Part shown: piece after piece, positions 11,573-21,484 of the stretch
Position numbering within the stretch: the first letter of the stretch is position 1
Layout: each line of letters begins with the position of its first letter
NCBI GenBank assembly: GCA_021795435.1
Contig: JAJYPJ010000003.1
Span: 1 to 64,000, forward strand
Length of the DNA stretch: 64,000 bases
Direction: 5' to 3'
From: Pseudomonadota bacterium
GTDB lineage: Bacteria > Pseudomonadota > Gammaproteobacteria > Xanthomonadales > Rhodanobacteraceae
Made by a program: the position numbers and the translations under genes
The notes under the pieces: generated by a model
Databases searched by the model: none
The model's input: only the letters and a program-made list of their open reading frames with translations
Told to the model about the DNA's origin: nothing

Positions 11573-14500
11573 GCACGGGCACAGTGGCCGGGCTGGACTG
11601 GATGCGGGAGCGGCTGAGTGCGCCGCGCCGCGTCCTGGTGGAGGCCAGCGCTGGCACTGGCAAGACTCACGCGATCACGCTGCTTTACCTGCGATTGCTT
11701 CTGGAGGCGCAGGATGAAGCCAGCGCCGACGTGCGAGGCATTCTTGTCAGCACCTTCACGGAAGCGGCCGCCTCCGAGCTTCGGCAGCGTCTTCGCATGC
11801 GCCTGGGAGAGGTCGAGAAGATTCTCGCGTCCTGGGCCGAGGGCGATGCCGAGGCCGGTGCCGAGGCACCCGCCGACAGTATCGCTGCCTATCTGAAGAA
11901 TGTCTTGCTGTTGCCCGCTGATATTGCCCTGCTGCGCGTGCGGCGTGCGCGCCAGGATCTGGATCTGGCGCCGATCCTCACCATGCACGCATTTTGCGCG
12001 CGCGTGCTCGCCGAGTCCGCTTTCGAGAGCGGAGTCGACCTTGCGCCCGGCGATCATGTCGACGAGGCTTTGCTGATCGAGGAATGTGTCGGCGACTTCT
12101 GGAGGCAGCGATACCAGCAGGGGAACGTTGATTTGGACGAGCGTGACCTTGTACTTCCGGCGGGCCCGGAGGCTTTGGTCCGCGAGGTGGTCGAATACTT
12201 CACTCTGGCTGAGCCTCGCTGTCTGGGGGGTGGACGCGAAGCAGTTGATGCGGGCCTCGCGCAACTGAACCAGCCAGAGCAGAGGGACGCCATCGCCCGT
12301 CTGGCGAATGACCGGATGCGGTATGCACCGCGGAAGTCCAAGCTCGCAAGGCGGCTCAACGAGCTGCATGCGTGCCTGGTGGCCGGCGCTGGACGGAGCC
12401 AGCTCTTGCGGGTGCTCCAGGAGATCACCCTGGGATTGGTGATCGAACAGCAGCATCCGGATCAACCGTTGTTGTCGAAAGAGCCGGTCATACAGCAGTG
12501 CCTTCATGTGGCCGCGCTGGCGCGCGACTGGCCGCAGATCGTCCGTGGCGAAGTGCTGGCCGCTGCAATCGAATTCTGTCGTTCGGCCGTGCCGCACCGC
12601 CTGGTGGAGCGTGGCTGCAGCACTTTCGGCTCATTGATCGCGCGGGTCCGCGAGCGGGTGACGGCAGATGGGGAATTTGCCCGCCACTTGCACCAACGCT
12701 ATCCGGTGGCCCTGATCGATGAATTCCAGGACACCGATCGACATCAGTATGCGATTTTCGATGCGATTTATGCGGGACGAGGCACGATGGTGCTGGTCGG
12801 GGATCCCAAACAGGCGATCTATGGCTTCCGCGGGGGCGATATCGCCACATATCGGCAAGCCGAACGTCAGGTGGACTCCCACGTCTCGTTGCTTGTTAAC
12901 TGGCGCTCGACGCGGGCATATGTGGATGCCGTGAACGGACTGTACGCAACGGCACCTGCAGACCACATGGGCGAAGGCATTGCTTACCAGCCTGTCAGTG
13001 CCGGTGGAAAGGCTGACGCTGAAGCTTTTCGCATCGATGACCAGTTGGTCGCTCGGCCGCTTGTGATTCGCCTGCCTGGATCGGCGGGGCTGTCCACGCT
13101 CGGCGACGCGGACGAGAGTGCACTTGAAGCCTGCGCCGCCGATATCACGAATTTGCTGAGCGAAGGACGGTGCTCGCTCGGATCGCGCCCCGTTGAGCCA
13201 GGGGATATCGCCGTGCTGTTGCCTACCAACGCACAGATTGCCACGTTGCGAGAGAAGCTGGCGAAGCGCGGGGTGCCGGCCGCGGGCTCAGGCAAAGTGT
13301 CGGTATTCGCAACGGAATCGGCAGCGGAACTGACGTTGCTTCTGGATGCCTTGCTCGAGCCTGCACCGGGACTCCTGAATGCAGCGTGGTTGACCGATCT
13401 TTGGGGCATGGATGCGGCAATGCTGCGCGCGCTCGAAGAAAGCCCTGCATCGCATGAGGCGCATTGGCAGGAGTTCCAGGCGATTGCGCGCCTGTGGCAG
13501 GAACGTGGGCCGATGGCGCCCGTGCTGGCGCTTGCCGAGCGCGCGGCGCCTCGCATTCTCGCGCGACAGGATGGTGAGCGCGTTCTTACTGATTTGCGCC
13601 ACCTTGGAGAGCTCCTGCAGCAGCAGGCCGCCATGGGTGCGTCCATGCATGGACAGCTGGCATGGCTTAGGCGCCAACGGATTGCGCCTGATGGTGACGT
13701 CGCGGAGCACCTGCAGCGCATCGACAGCGATCGCGCGCGCGTGCAGTTGCGCACATTGGCCAGCGCCAAGGGACTGCAATGGCCGATGGTCTTCTTGCCG
13801 ATGGCGTGGCGGCCTGAAGTCGTCGGCAGGAAGCGGCAACTGCTACGGTTTCATGATGACAACGACCAGTTGAGTGTCGACCTTGGTTCGGCATTCAGGG
13901 CTGACCATGCAGAACGCTCGCTGCGCGAGGCGCGAGAGGAGCGGGCGCGGCTGCTTTACGTCGCGCTGACGCGCGCCGAGCAGGCATGCTGGGTTTATTG
14001 GCTGGAGGGCGGGCGGACATCGAGCGTGGCTGGAAGCGCGCTGGGCGAACTGCTGCAAGGTTCTGGCTGGGCACATGCGGTTCAGTTTGATGATCCTGAC
14101 GATGCAGGTGAAGCAGATGATCGCGTTTCGCGCTTGAACCGCTGCCGCGAGTCGCTTGCCCATGTCGAGCTGGACGTGACCGCTCCTAACCGGATGGCGC
14201 GTTTCACGCAGCCGATTGCCGTGGCGCGTGCCCGCGCGGCACGACCGGTCCCACCGCCAGCTCAGCCGTGGCAGCACTGGAGCTTCACCGCATTGGTACG
14301 CCGATCGACTGGCGAGCCGAAAGCCGCGGCTGATGAGTCGGATGCGATCAGTTCCGTACTGGTCGAGGCCGCTGGCCCGGATGTCCGCGTGCACGGGGAT
14401 CTGGAAGGTCTCTCGGCGTTACGGGGACCCGCCTTTGGCGATGCCGTCCACGCGCTGCTGGAGAACGCGGTCCAGGGGACACGCTTTTCCCGGGATCCAG

Positions 14501-15129
14501 CGACCTTGGCGAGGCATCTTGTTGGGACAGGCGTCATGCCGGACTCGGCATCCGCGCTGCCTTTGAGCGAGCGACTTGCTGCCCGCCTCGATTCGGTACG
14601 TACGGCGGACCTTGGCCAAGGACTTTGCCTTGATGCACTGACATCCGAGGTGCAGGTTGCTGAGATGGAGTTCCTCTTGCCGCTGAATGCCATCCCGGCA
14701 TCCCGCTTGCACCGCCTGCTTGAATCACATGGCGTTGGATCGTGGCTACCGGAGATTGGTTCCGACCTATTGCGCGGAATGCTCGGAGGTTTCATCGACC
14801 GCGTTGCATTCTGGAACGGCCGATATTACGTCATCGATTACAAGACCAACTGGCTTGGCATGAGCATCGACGATTATCTCGGAGGCTCGTTGGACCGGGC
14901 GATGCGCGCCCATCACTATCACCTGCAGGCGCTCCTGTACGTACTGGCGGTGCATCGCCTACTGCGTCAACGTGTTCCTGGTTACGACTACAGGCATCAC
15001 ATGGGCGATGCGCTTTACCTTTTCGTTCGTGCCGTCGGCCTTGCGCCGGATGCTGGTCTTTGGCGCGGGCATTTCGACGCGAATCTGGTCCATGAACTTG
15101 ACCGTCTGTGCGACGGGGCTGGCCAATGA
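11569..15129 (+). CDS. recB: exodeoxyribonuclease V beta subunit (helicase and nuclease)
   Basis: RecB is the 3'-5' helicase and the nuclease of RecBCD. In the 1186-residue product the Walker A motif EASAGTGKT is at 25-33, and the helicase motifs LIDEFQDTD and VGDPKQAIYGFRGGD follow near 380-425. The C-terminal nuclease domain shows GDAVHALLE, GFIDRV and the catalytic DYK at about 1090-1092. All key residues look intact, so the complex should be active. It overlaps recC upstream and recD downstream by ATGA. Confidence 0.96.
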   Translation: MSTGTVAGLDWMRERLSAPRRVLVEASAGTGKTHAITLLYLRLLLEAQDEASADVRGILVSTFTEAAASELRQRLRMRLGEVEKILASWAEGDAEAGAEAPADSIAAYLKNVLLLPADIALLRVRRARQDLDLAPILTMHAFCARVLAESAFESGVDLAPGDHVDEALLIEECVGDFWRQRYQQGNVDLDERDLVLPAGPEALVREVVEYFTLAEPRCLGGGREAVDAGLAQLNQPEQRDAIARLANDRMRYAPRKSKLARRLNELHACLVAGAGRSQLLRVLQEITLGLVIEQQHPDQPLLSKEPVIQQCLHVAALARDWPQIVRGEVLAAAIEFCRSAVPHRLVERGCSTFGSLIARVRERVTADGEFARHLHQRYPVALIDEFQDTDRHQYAIFDAIYAGRGTMVLVGDPKQAIYGFRGGDIATYRQAERQVDSHVSLLVNWRSTRAYVDAVNGLYATAPADHMGEGIAYQPVSAGGKADAEAFRIDDQLVARPLVIRLPGSAGLSTLGDADESALEACAADITNLLSEGRCSLGSRPVEPGDIAVLLPTNAQIATLREKLAKRGVPAAGSGKVSVFATESAAELTLLLDALLEPAPGLLNAAWLTDLWGMDAAMLRALEESPASHEAHWQEFQAIARLWQERGPMAPVLALAERAAPRILARQDGERVLTDLRHLGELLQQQAAMGASMHGQLAWLRRQRIAPDGDVAEHLQRIDSDRARVQLRTLASAKGLQWPMVFLPMAWRPEVVGRKRQLLRFHDDNDQLSVDLGSAFRADHAERSLREAREERARLLYVALTRAEQACWVYWLEGGRTSSVAGSALGELLQGSGWAHAVQFDDPDDAGEADDRVSRLNRCRESLAHVELDVTAPNRMARFTQPIAVARARAARPVPPPAQPWQHWSFTALVRRSTGEPKAAADESDAISSVLVEAAGPDVRVHGDLEGLSALRGPAFGDAVHALLENAVQGTRFSRDPATLARHLVGTGVMPDSASALPLSERLAARLDSVRTADLGQGLCLDALTSEVQVAEMEFLLPLNAIPASRLHRLLESHGVGSWLPEIGSDLLRGMLGGFIDRVAFWNGRYYVIDYKTNWLGMSIDDYLGGSLDRAMRAHHYHLQALLYVLAVHRLLRQRVPGYDYRHHMGDALYLFVRAVGLAPDAGLWRGHFDANLVHELDRLCDGAGQ

Positions 15130-16823
15130 ACGATCCCCGCGCCGGAATCGGCAGCTTTGCGCCGGAAGCAGCGCTTTTCGACTGGGTACGTCGCAAAACA
15201 GGCGATGTCCTGCTGGCGCAGGCGGCTGCGGTAGCCGCTCGCGCCGAACGTGCCGGACACGCGTGCGCATGGTTGCCGGACGAGGGCTTTGACCAGGCGC
15301 AGTTGGATCGGCTTCGCGACTCGTCCTGGGTCTCGGCGACTGTGACTGTTGCCCCCTTCGTACTCGATGAGGCTGGGCGTTTCTATGTGCGCCGCAATGC
15401 GGCTGCAGAGGAAGCGGTGGCGGATGCGCTCCTGGCGCGAGCGACGTCGCAGGCGTTTCCAGTTGGTGGAAGTGCATCGATCCTGGCGGAATTGCTCCCC
15501 GATGATGCAAGCAGCGAGCAGCGGGTGGCGATTGCCGGCGGCATCGGCCGCTCGCTCTTCGTGCTGACCGGTGGGCCGGGTACCGGCAAGACCACGTCGC
15601 TGCTGGCACTGCTCCTGGCCACGTTACGCCTGCGGATGCTATCCGGATCGTCTGACGCGACCCGAATCGCCTTGGCAGCTCCCACGGGCAAAGCTGCGGC
15701 TCGCATGGCTCAGGCGCTACGGGAGCGACTGGGCCGCTTGCGCACGACGCTTGATTCCAGTTGGCAACCGGCGTTGAAGGCGGCGGCAGCGCTCGAGGCC
15801 ACCACGCTGCATCGGCTGCTGGGCTATCGCCTCGCGGGTGACGCGCTACCGATTGCTGCCGACGTCGTGGCCGTTGACGAGGCATCCATGGTCGACCTCG
15901 GGCTCATGCGAACGCTCCTGCAATCCTTGCGTCCCGATTCACTCCTCATTCTGCTCGGTGACCCTGACCAATTGGCTTCGGTCGAGGCCGGCAGCGTTCT
16001 GGCGGACATCATCGCCGCGGCACCTGGCACGCCGCTGGCATCGTGCGTCAGCCGCCTCGTGCAATCCCATCGTGCCCAGGCGGCATTTACCCGCTTGCTC
16101 GACGCGGTGCGCCGTGGGGACGTCCAGTCCATCCGTGGCGCCGCAGAAGATCGAGCTGGACCGCTTCGGCTGAAGACGGTTCCGGATGCGAGGACATTGC
16201 GTGGTGTACTGCATGCGTGGTTGCAGCGGCACGAGGAGGTTTACAGGGGCCTCTTGAAGCCTGGCCTGCAGCCCCGGGACGCGATGGCGCTGCTCAGGCG
16301 GGTGCAGATCCTGTGTGCACTTCGCCACGGGGCCTTTGGCCAAATTGCATTGAATGAGGCCATCGAGGATTGGCTGCGTCACCAGCATGCGGTCCGACCA
16401 GTCACATGGTTTCCGGGCCGCGTCGTGATGATCACGAAGAATGATCGGGAAAGCGGACTCAGCAACGGTGACATCGGCGTGGTCTTGGACAACGGATCAG
16501 GGCCGATGGTGTGGTTTGAGGATGCGACAGATGGGGCGGGTGCGCCCCGCGCGTTTGCGCCGCAGCTGCTGCCGCCCAGCGAGGCGGCGTGGGCAATCAC
16601 GATCCACAAGGCGCAAGGTTCCGAATACGAGTCCATTGCAGCGCTGCTACCGCCTGCATCCGACAGCCTCATCCTTAGCCGGGAACTTGTCTACACGGCT
16701 CTCTCACGGGCACGCCATGATGCAGACCTTTGGTGCACCGACGCAGCGCTCGACGCCGCCCTGGCGCGTCCGGTCCGTCGAGCGGGCGGACTTCGGGACC
16801 GGTTGCTCCGACGGAGTCAGTAG
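15126..16823 (+). CDS. recD: exodeoxyribonuclease V alpha subunit (5'-3' helicase)
   Basis: RecD is the fast 5'-3' motor of RecBCD. The 565-residue protein has Walker A GGPGTGKTT starting at residue 149, LAAPTGKAAARMAQAL after it, the DEASMVDLGLM Walker B region, GDPDQLASVEAGSVL, and the C-terminal ITIHKAQGSEY and YTALSRAR motifs. The ATG at 15126 overlaps the recB stop (ATGA) and is preferred to an in-frame GTG at 15108. The 3' end overlaps the convergent cupin gene by seven bases. Confidence 0.95.
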   Translation: MNDPRAGIGSFAPEAALFDWVRRKTGDVLLAQAAAVAARAERAGHACAWLPDEGFDQAQLDRLRDSSWVSATVTVAPFVLDEAGRFYVRRNAAAEEAVADALLARATSQAFPVGGSASILAELLPDDASSEQRVAIAGGIGRSLFVLTGGPGTGKTTSLLALLLATLRLRMLSGSSDATRIALAAPTGKAAARMAQALRERLGRLRTTLDSSWQPALKAAAALEATTLHRLLGYRLAGDALPIAADVVAVDEASMVDLGLMRTLLQSLRPDSLLILLGDPDQLASVEAGSVLADIIAAAPGTPLASCVSRLVQSHRAQAAFTRLLDAVRRGDVQSIRGAAEDRAGPLRLKTVPDARTLRGVLHAWLQRHEEVYRGLLKPGLQPRDAMALLRRVQILCALRHGAFGQIALNEAIEDWLRHQHAVRPVTWFPGRVVMITKNDRESGLSNGDIGVVLDNGSGPMVWFEDATDGAGAPRAFAPQLLPPSEAAWAITIHKAQGSEYESIAALLPPASDSLILSRELVYTALSRARHDADLWCTDAALDAALARPVRRAGGLRDRLLRRSQ

Positions 16824-17272
16824 GGCCGTCCGTCCCGGTGGGTAAAGCCGTGCCCAGCCCTCGGAAGATCGAGGTCGATGTCGGAATAGTGCGCCGCATC
16901 GCCAAGAGGAAGTCGCGTCCCGACCTCAAGCAGAACGGCTTCATGGTCGCTGCGGTTCTGGACATGATGGCCGTTGGCCTCTCCCGCAACAAATCCCGCG
17001 CAGTCGCCAGCGACCAGCACTTCCTCCCCGGCATCCGTGACCAGCACGACTTCGCCTTGCAGCACATAGACAAATTCATCTTCGCCTTCGTGCCAGTGCC
17101 GCTGGCTGGACCAGGTGTCCGGCGGTAGCCGCAACAGGTTGACGCCAAACTGGGTCAATCCGGCGGCATCACCGAGCCGCCATCGCCGCCGTTCACGACA
17201 TGGACCGTCAAAAGGCGCGGGATAGCTGGTTCCGGATCGCATGGGGGCTTTCGGGATATCGATCTTGGCCAT
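16817..17272 (-). CDS. cupin domain protein
   Basis: The 151-residue protein is a single cupin barrel. The metal-site histidines and glutamate are visible in QRHWHEGEDEFVYVLQGE, followed by a second motif ending in NGHHVQNRSD. Many such proteins bind metal, but the substrate cannot be told. The start is taken at MAKIDIPKAP, where the family usually begins. An in-frame ATG at 17302 has a GGAAG about nine bases upstream and cannot be excluded. The stop lies inside the end of recD on the other strand. Confidence 0.8.
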   Translation of the reverse strand: MAKIDIPKAPMRSGTSYPAPFDGPCRERRRWRLGDAAGLTQFGVNLLRLPPDTWSSQRHWHEGEDEFVYVLQGEVVLVTDAGEEVLVAGDCAGFVAGEANGHHVQNRSDHEAVLLEVGTRLPLGDAAHYSDIDLDLPRAGHGFTHRDGRPY

Positions 17273-17396
17273 GGCAATGCCCGAGGGTTGTCTAACTGCC
17301 ATATTCAACCACTTCCGAAGTCTTGCCACATGCGCAACGGATCGGTTGCGGCGTCAGTCGCTAACGTCCGTTTCGCGCATTCGGCGGTAGTGCCTA

Positions 17397-18161
17397 TTAG
17401 GCCTTCGCGTGCCCCTGCAGGAGCGGCGCCAAGGCCAGCGTGAGCACGGCGGCATTGTAGAGCGCGTGCGTTACGTAACCGGGAAGTAGCGAACCGGAAC
17501 GAAGGCGAAGCCAGACGAGACCAAACGCCAATGCCACGAGCCCGGGCAGAACCTGCCAGTGGCCGCCTGTATCGGGCAGGTGGGCAATAGCGAACAGGAA
17601 CACGCTGAGCGCGACTGCCCAGAGCAGCGGCAATCGTTCGCTGAATCCGGCCAACAGCACGCCGCGGAACAGCAGTTCCTCGACGAACGGCGCGAGAAAC
17701 ACGATCAGCAAAGTGAGCAGCACCCGCATCCACCAATGAGCTTGATCAAAGATCGCCAGAACCGACTGCGTTACTCCCTGTTTCGGGAACAGCGCTGCAT
17801 TCAAGCCCAGCACGATCGGCAGGATGAGCAGGGCCAGCAACACTCCGGCGCCGAGCCAACGCCAGCCGGGCCAGCACACGCCAAATCCCGGAAGGACGGC
17901 CATTGGCCAGCGCGCGGGCCAGCGGTATCGGGCGAGCAGCAGGATCGGCAAGGCGGCCAGTACGAGGACTTCAGCCAGTGCGGCGCTGGCCGAGGGGTGC
18001 GCGAACGCCGCTTGGCGGAAGCTCGGCAGCATGCCAAGGCTCCGCAACGCCAGTGCGGCGGCAATTTGCAGCGCGAAGTACAGCACCAAAAGACCCAACG
18101 CGCGCCAGGGACCCAATGCGATACGGTCGAGATTAGGGCTCGGTCGGACGTCCATCGTCAT
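17397..18161 (-). CDS. CPBP family intramembrane metalloprotease
   Basis: A polytopic membrane protein of 254 residues with the CPBP (CaaX prenyl protease 2/Rce1-like) motif FVEELLFRG, where the two glutamates are the catalytic pair. The later motifs are FAIAHLP and the C-terminal YVTHALYNA. Bacterial members range from bacteriocin immunity to unknown membrane proteolysis, so the substrate is open. The ATG at 18161 overlaps the stop of the Sel1-repeat gene (ATGA), which decides the start and indicates coupling. Confidence 0.82.
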   Translation of the reverse strand: MTMDVRPSPNLDRIALGPWRALGLLVLYFALQIAAALALRSLGMLPSFRQAAFAHPSASAALAEVLVLAALPILLLARYRWPARWPMAVLPGFGVCWPGWRWLGAGVLLALLILPIVLGLNAALFPKQGVTQSVLAIFDQAHWWMRVLLTLLIVFLAPFVEELLFRGVLLAGFSERLPLLWAVALSVFLFAIAHLPDTGGHWQVLPGLVALAFGLVWLRLRSGSLLPGYVTHALYNAAVLTLALAPLLQGHAKA

Positions 18162-19039
18162 TGGGCTTGCATGAGATCTCGGTGTGCCCGCCACCACGAC
18201 AGCGCGGTGCGTTGCGCGGCTTCCGTGGCGGTGAAGCCAATTTCCGATTCCAGACTACGCATTTGCACGTTCAGGCAACCCAATCGTGAATCAGTCGGCG
18301 GCATGGCGGCCTTGACGAGGACAAGCCAGAAATAGGCGGTGGGCGCATCGCGCTGTATCCCGGGCGCGCCTTGGGCCAGCAGGTTGGCGAGCGCCCGCTG
18401 GGCTGCCGCGAGCCCCTGTTCTGCGGCCCGCTTGAACCAGACTGCGGCGAGTACCGATGAGCGGGGCAGGCCCTTGCCCCGTGCAAACAAAACGCCCAGG
18501 TTGTACTGCGCTTCGGGAAAATCTTGACGCGCGGCGGCTTCGAACCATCGCTTTGCGTTGCTGTAGCTCTGCGGGACGCCGCTTCCTTCTGCGGCCAGCA
18601 CTCCCAAGTCGTTGGCTGCCGCGGGGTCGCCCTGGGCCGCGGCGGCGCGGAACCACTTTGCCGCGCGCGCATCGCTTCGCCGGAAACCTTGGCCCAGTGC
18701 GTGGTGGACCCCGAGGTCGTACTGCGCAATTCGATCCCCATGTTCGGCTCGGGCCCGTAGCCACTTCAGCGTCAGCCAGTGCGAACCGTCGCCGGCCAGG
18801 CGACCCACGCTCCGGCCAATTCCAGCGAGATCCAGGATGGCGTTCGCGTCGTCGTGCTTCAACGCCGGATGCGGCGCTACGCCGGGCGCAGCATAGGTCA
18901 GGGCGTAGCGGGGGCTGCCGGGAGCGGCGCAGTGCACCGGCAGGGATGCTGCTTCGGCCGTCGCGAGGGTCGTCAGCAGGATGGTCGCCAATGCAAGGGG
19001 AATCGGGCCACGCATTCCTTCAGGACGTCCATCTGCCAT
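18158..19039 (-). CDS. secreted Sel1-repeat (TPR-like) protein
   Basis: A protein of about 293 residues. A signal-peptide-like stretch (RGPIPLALATILLTTLA) precedes roughly four Sel1-type repeats, visible as AQYDLGVHHALGQGF, AANDLGVLAAEGSGV and AQYNLGVLFARGKGL with an intervening AAKWFRAAAAQG pattern. Such proteins act as periplasmic or envelope scaffolds. No enzyme domain is seen. The start is uncertain: ATG at 19039 or at 19015 both keep the signal peptide, and neither has a strong ribosome binding site. It overlaps the CPBP gene downstream. Confidence 0.75.
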   Translation of the reverse strand: MADGRPEGMRGPIPLALATILLTTLATAEAASLPVHCAAPGSPRYALTYAAPGVAPHPALKHDDANAILDLAGIGRSVGRLAGDGSHWLTLKWLRARAEHGDRIAQYDLGVHHALGQGFRRSDARAAKWFRAAAAQGDPAAANDLGVLAAEGSGVPQSYSNAKRWFEAAARQDFPEAQYNLGVLFARGKGLPRSSVLAAVWFKRAAEQGLAAAQRALANLLAQGAPGIQRDAPTAYFWLVLVKAAMPPTDSRLGCLNVQMRSLESEIGFTATEAAQRTALSWWRAHRDLMQAQ

Positions 19040-19253
19040 CCCGCGCCGGCAGCTGCGCCGTTGCCTGAATCCGCGCGGCCACGAGCCGGGGTCCTGGTCG
19101 CGTTGGCAGGTGGCCTTGGTAAACGGGTCAAGGTGAGTTGACCGCGGGCTGGAAGAGGCGTGCACGATTTCCCGGGCGCTGTCGGGCTCAGCAGCGTACA
19201 TGGACCGGGCAACGTCGGGATGATTCACGGGGATTTGCTTGGTCGAGGGTCAT

Positions 19254-20186
19254 TCAGGGCTTCAGCGGAATGACACGGACCGGCAAGGGTACGTTGCATA
19301 CCGACACCCGGCCGGGCCGATAGACGAACCATGGATTGGCGCGATGCCGGCGGTTTGCCAGCAGGTCGGCAAATGTCGCCGATGCGGTGCGAAGCATCTG
19401 GAGGTGGGGTTGGCTGGCAGCTGGCAGGGAGCTTGCCAGCCGCAGGCTGACGATCGAGGTGCGATGCGCGGCGCTTCGATACACGCCAAGCGCACCATGT
19501 CCGCGCGGAAGCGCCGACAGGATGTCCATCCCCTGGACCACACGGCCGATGACCGCGAGGTTGCGGTCGAGTTGGCGCGGCGCCTGTCCAATGACGGCAT
19601 ATAGCTGGGTGCCATCGCCTGTATCCGGCGGGTCGTCCCGGCCGACGCCGACCATGCCATAACAGTGCAACAGCCAGGCGCGGCCGGTGCGAGGATCCTC
19701 GCCAACGGGGAATCCGCGGACAAATCCGACCGCGGGAGCGTAAACGTCGCCGTCTCGCAGGCGCGTGAAATCAAGGTCCTGGGTGCTCCGCGTGTATTCA
19801 GGTGGCAGAAGTCGTGGCAGATTCGCTGGCAGCGGGTGTTGGCGCGCCGTACCGGCAGCAGGGTCGCCCCACTGGGCGACGAAATCATCCTGGACCCGGG
19901 TGATCGCCAGTCCATCCCAGTAGTGCGCGGCTGCAAGTTGTTTAATGGCAACGACGTGATCGGGGGCGAATTGTGGCGCCAATTCAATCACGACGCGTCC
20001 CTGCGGCAACTGCATGACAAGCAGGTCGTCCGGTTTCAGAGTGCGCCAGGCCGAAGACGGTGCATCCGCAAGGATCTGCGCCATGCTCCGTGCCGCCACC
20101 GGGGTGGAAAAAGCCAGCGCCAGCATCGCCAGCCATGGCCAGCGCATTTCCCTGCGGTGGCGCGGATGATGGTTTTGCTGACGCAT
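19254..20186 (-). CDS. periplasmic cyclophilin-type peptidyl-prolyl isomerase
   Basis: The 310-residue product has an N-terminal hydrophobic segment (RWPWLAMLALAFSTPVAA) suggesting export. A cyclophilin-like fold follows, seen in GRVVIELAPQFAPDHV, YWDGLAITRVQDDFVAQWGDP and LDRNLAVIGRVVQGMDIL. The active-site pattern is looser than in PpiA, so catalysis is likely but not certain. An in-frame ATG at 20147 would give a shorter leader. It lies between the Sel1 gene and the phosphoesterase gene, all on the minus strand with gaps of roughly 20 and 210 bases. Confidence 0.82.
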   Translation of the reverse strand: MRQQNHHPRHRREMRWPWLAMLALAFSTPVAARSMAQILADAPSSAWRTLKPDDLLVMQLPQGRVVIELAPQFAPDHVVAIKQLAAAHYWDGLAITRVQDDFVAQWGDPAAGTARQHPLPANLPRLLPPEYTRSTQDLDFTRLRDGDVYAPAVGFVRGFPVGEDPRTGRAWLLHCYGMVGVGRDDPPDTGDGTQLYAVIGQAPRQLDRNLAVIGRVVQGMDILSALPRGHGALGVYRSAAHRTSIVSLRLASSLPAASQPHLQMLRTASATFADLLANRRHRANPWFVYRPGRVSVCNVPLPVRVIPLKP

Positions 20187-20203
20187 CGTCGTCGAGATGG
20201 TTC

Positions 20204-21313
20204 CTACCGCGGCACGGCCGTGAATACGTCACGGCCAAACGGGTGGACAGCCTTGCCAGACGCATAGCCGAGGTGCGTCATCCCAAAGAAGTCTTCGACT
20301 GTGCGAAGGAATGCGTAGTGATTGTAACGATGCTCGGAAACCGTTCCGGGCACGATGAAAGGCGACAGCGCAACGGCGCCAATACGGCCACCGCCGGGGC
20401 CAAAACGGCCCGGGCGCGGCCCGCCGGGCTGTCCGCGCTCGCCACAGCAGGCATTGCCGCTCGCTCCTTCGTCGAAGGTGATCAGCAGCAGGCCATCCTT
20501 CTTGAAAGCGGGCGAGCCGGTGATGATCGGGACCCATTTGCGGAGCCATGCGTTCGCGGAGACCAGTCCACCCGGTTGTCCGTTGGCACAGGGGGCGTCG
20601 TGGCCGTCGTCGCATAGATCGGGCACGATGAAGTTGTAGTTGGCCGTGGTGGCAATGCTGCGAAGGTCCATTCGCATGCGGTCGAGGTTGACGACGTGGG
20701 CGTCGCAACGTGGGCGATTGTCGACAATCGATGCGAAGTAAACGAACGGATCGTGTTTTGCTGCGTATTCGTCGCTGCCAGTGGCCAGTTCGGTCCAATC
20801 CTTTGCACCGAGCGGTACGTGGGCACACGTCATGGCCTCGCGCGAGGGATCCTTGCCCATGTCTTGGAAGTAGCCACGCCAGGTTAGATGCGCCGCCTCC
20901 AGTTGGTCCGGCAGGGTCTTGACCCATTTCGGGTACACGCAACCCGTTCCCAGTGCCTGGCCATGCGGACCGCGATTGCCAGGCTTGAGAGGCACGTAAC
21001 GGTGACAGTCATGTTGGGTGTCGGGATTAGGCGCCTGGCCGCTGATCAAGGCGATGTAGTTGTCGAGGCTGTTGTGCCCGATGGCGTAGTACTGCTTGAG
21101 GAGCGCCCCTTGCGCGGGCAGCGTGTGCGCCAAGTAGGGTGCTAGCGACTTGGGCCCGAAGGTGATGCCGAACGGCTCGTTTTCGAGAACGACGACGAAT
21201 ACATGGCGCACGGGCGCGACGGCAGGCTCCGCTCGCGCGCGTCGCGGCAGCGCGATCCCCGTCGTGGCCAGGAGCAGGAAAGCCGTGATGGCGATGGCGG
21301 CGCGGAATTTCAT
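20204..21313 (-). CDS. secreted phosphoesterase (acid phosphatase / phospholipase C-like)
   Basis: The 369-residue protein has a signal peptide (KFRAAIAITAFLLLATTGIA) and the phosphoesterase-family layout of the alkaline-phosphatase fold. It has the metal and nucleophile region FVVVLENEPFG, then GHNSLDNYIALISGQ, and later LLITFDEG. It is related to AcpA-type acid phosphatases and non-haemolytic phospholipase C. The substrate is unknown. ATG 21313 was chosen because AGAGGA lies a few bases upstream and the signal peptide then begins correctly. Phosphate acquisition is possible, but no Pho box was seen in front of it. Confidence 0.85.
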   Translation of the reverse strand: MKFRAAIAITAFLLLATTGIALPRRARAEPAVAPVRHVFVVVLENEPFGITFGPKSLAPYLAHTLPAQGALLKQYYAIGHNSLDNYIALISGQAPNPDTQHDCHRYVPLKPGNRGPHGQALGTGCVYPKWVKTLPDQLEAAHLTWRGYFQDMGKDPSREAMTCAHVPLGAKDWTELATGSDEYAAKHDPFVYFASIVDNRPRCDAHVVNLDRMRMDLRSIATTANYNFIVPDLCDDGHDAPCANGQPGGLVSANAWLRKWVPIITGSPAFKKDGLLLITFDEGASGNACCGERGQPGGPRPGRFGPGGGRIGAVALSPFIVPGTVSEHRYNHYAFLRTVEDFFGMTHLGYASGKAVHPFGRDVFTAVPR

Positions 21314-21425
21314 GAGCGGTCCTCTGATTACGGGGCAATTCTGCAACGGGTCTGTGACAGGTGGATGCCAGAAAGATTCCGCTCCGGATCAATATGGCAT
21401 TGCTCGTGCGTGACTTATGGCATGT

Positions 21426-21469
21426 TCGCTAGATCGAGAGTAACAGTAGTATTGAGTTCGATCTAGCGA
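21426..21469 (+). promoter_or_regulatory. perfect 12-bp inverted repeat, likely PadR operator
   Basis: TCGCTAGATCGA at 21426-21437 is matched exactly by its reverse complement TCGATCTAGCGA at 21458-21469. The centre-to-centre distance is 32 bp, about three helical turns. The site ends 15 bases before the PadR start and the spacer is AT-richer than the surroundings. A dyad in this position is what an autoregulating PadR dimer would use. The promoter elements themselves were not resolved. Confidence 0.65.
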
Positions 21470-21484
21470 GCAGGTGCCGTGATC

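Noticed and set aside
17559..18335. 258-codon plus-strand frame opposite the CPBP and Sel1 genes
   Set aside because: The minus strand holds two recognisable overlapping genes; the plus product is glutamine- and arginine-rich without a family.
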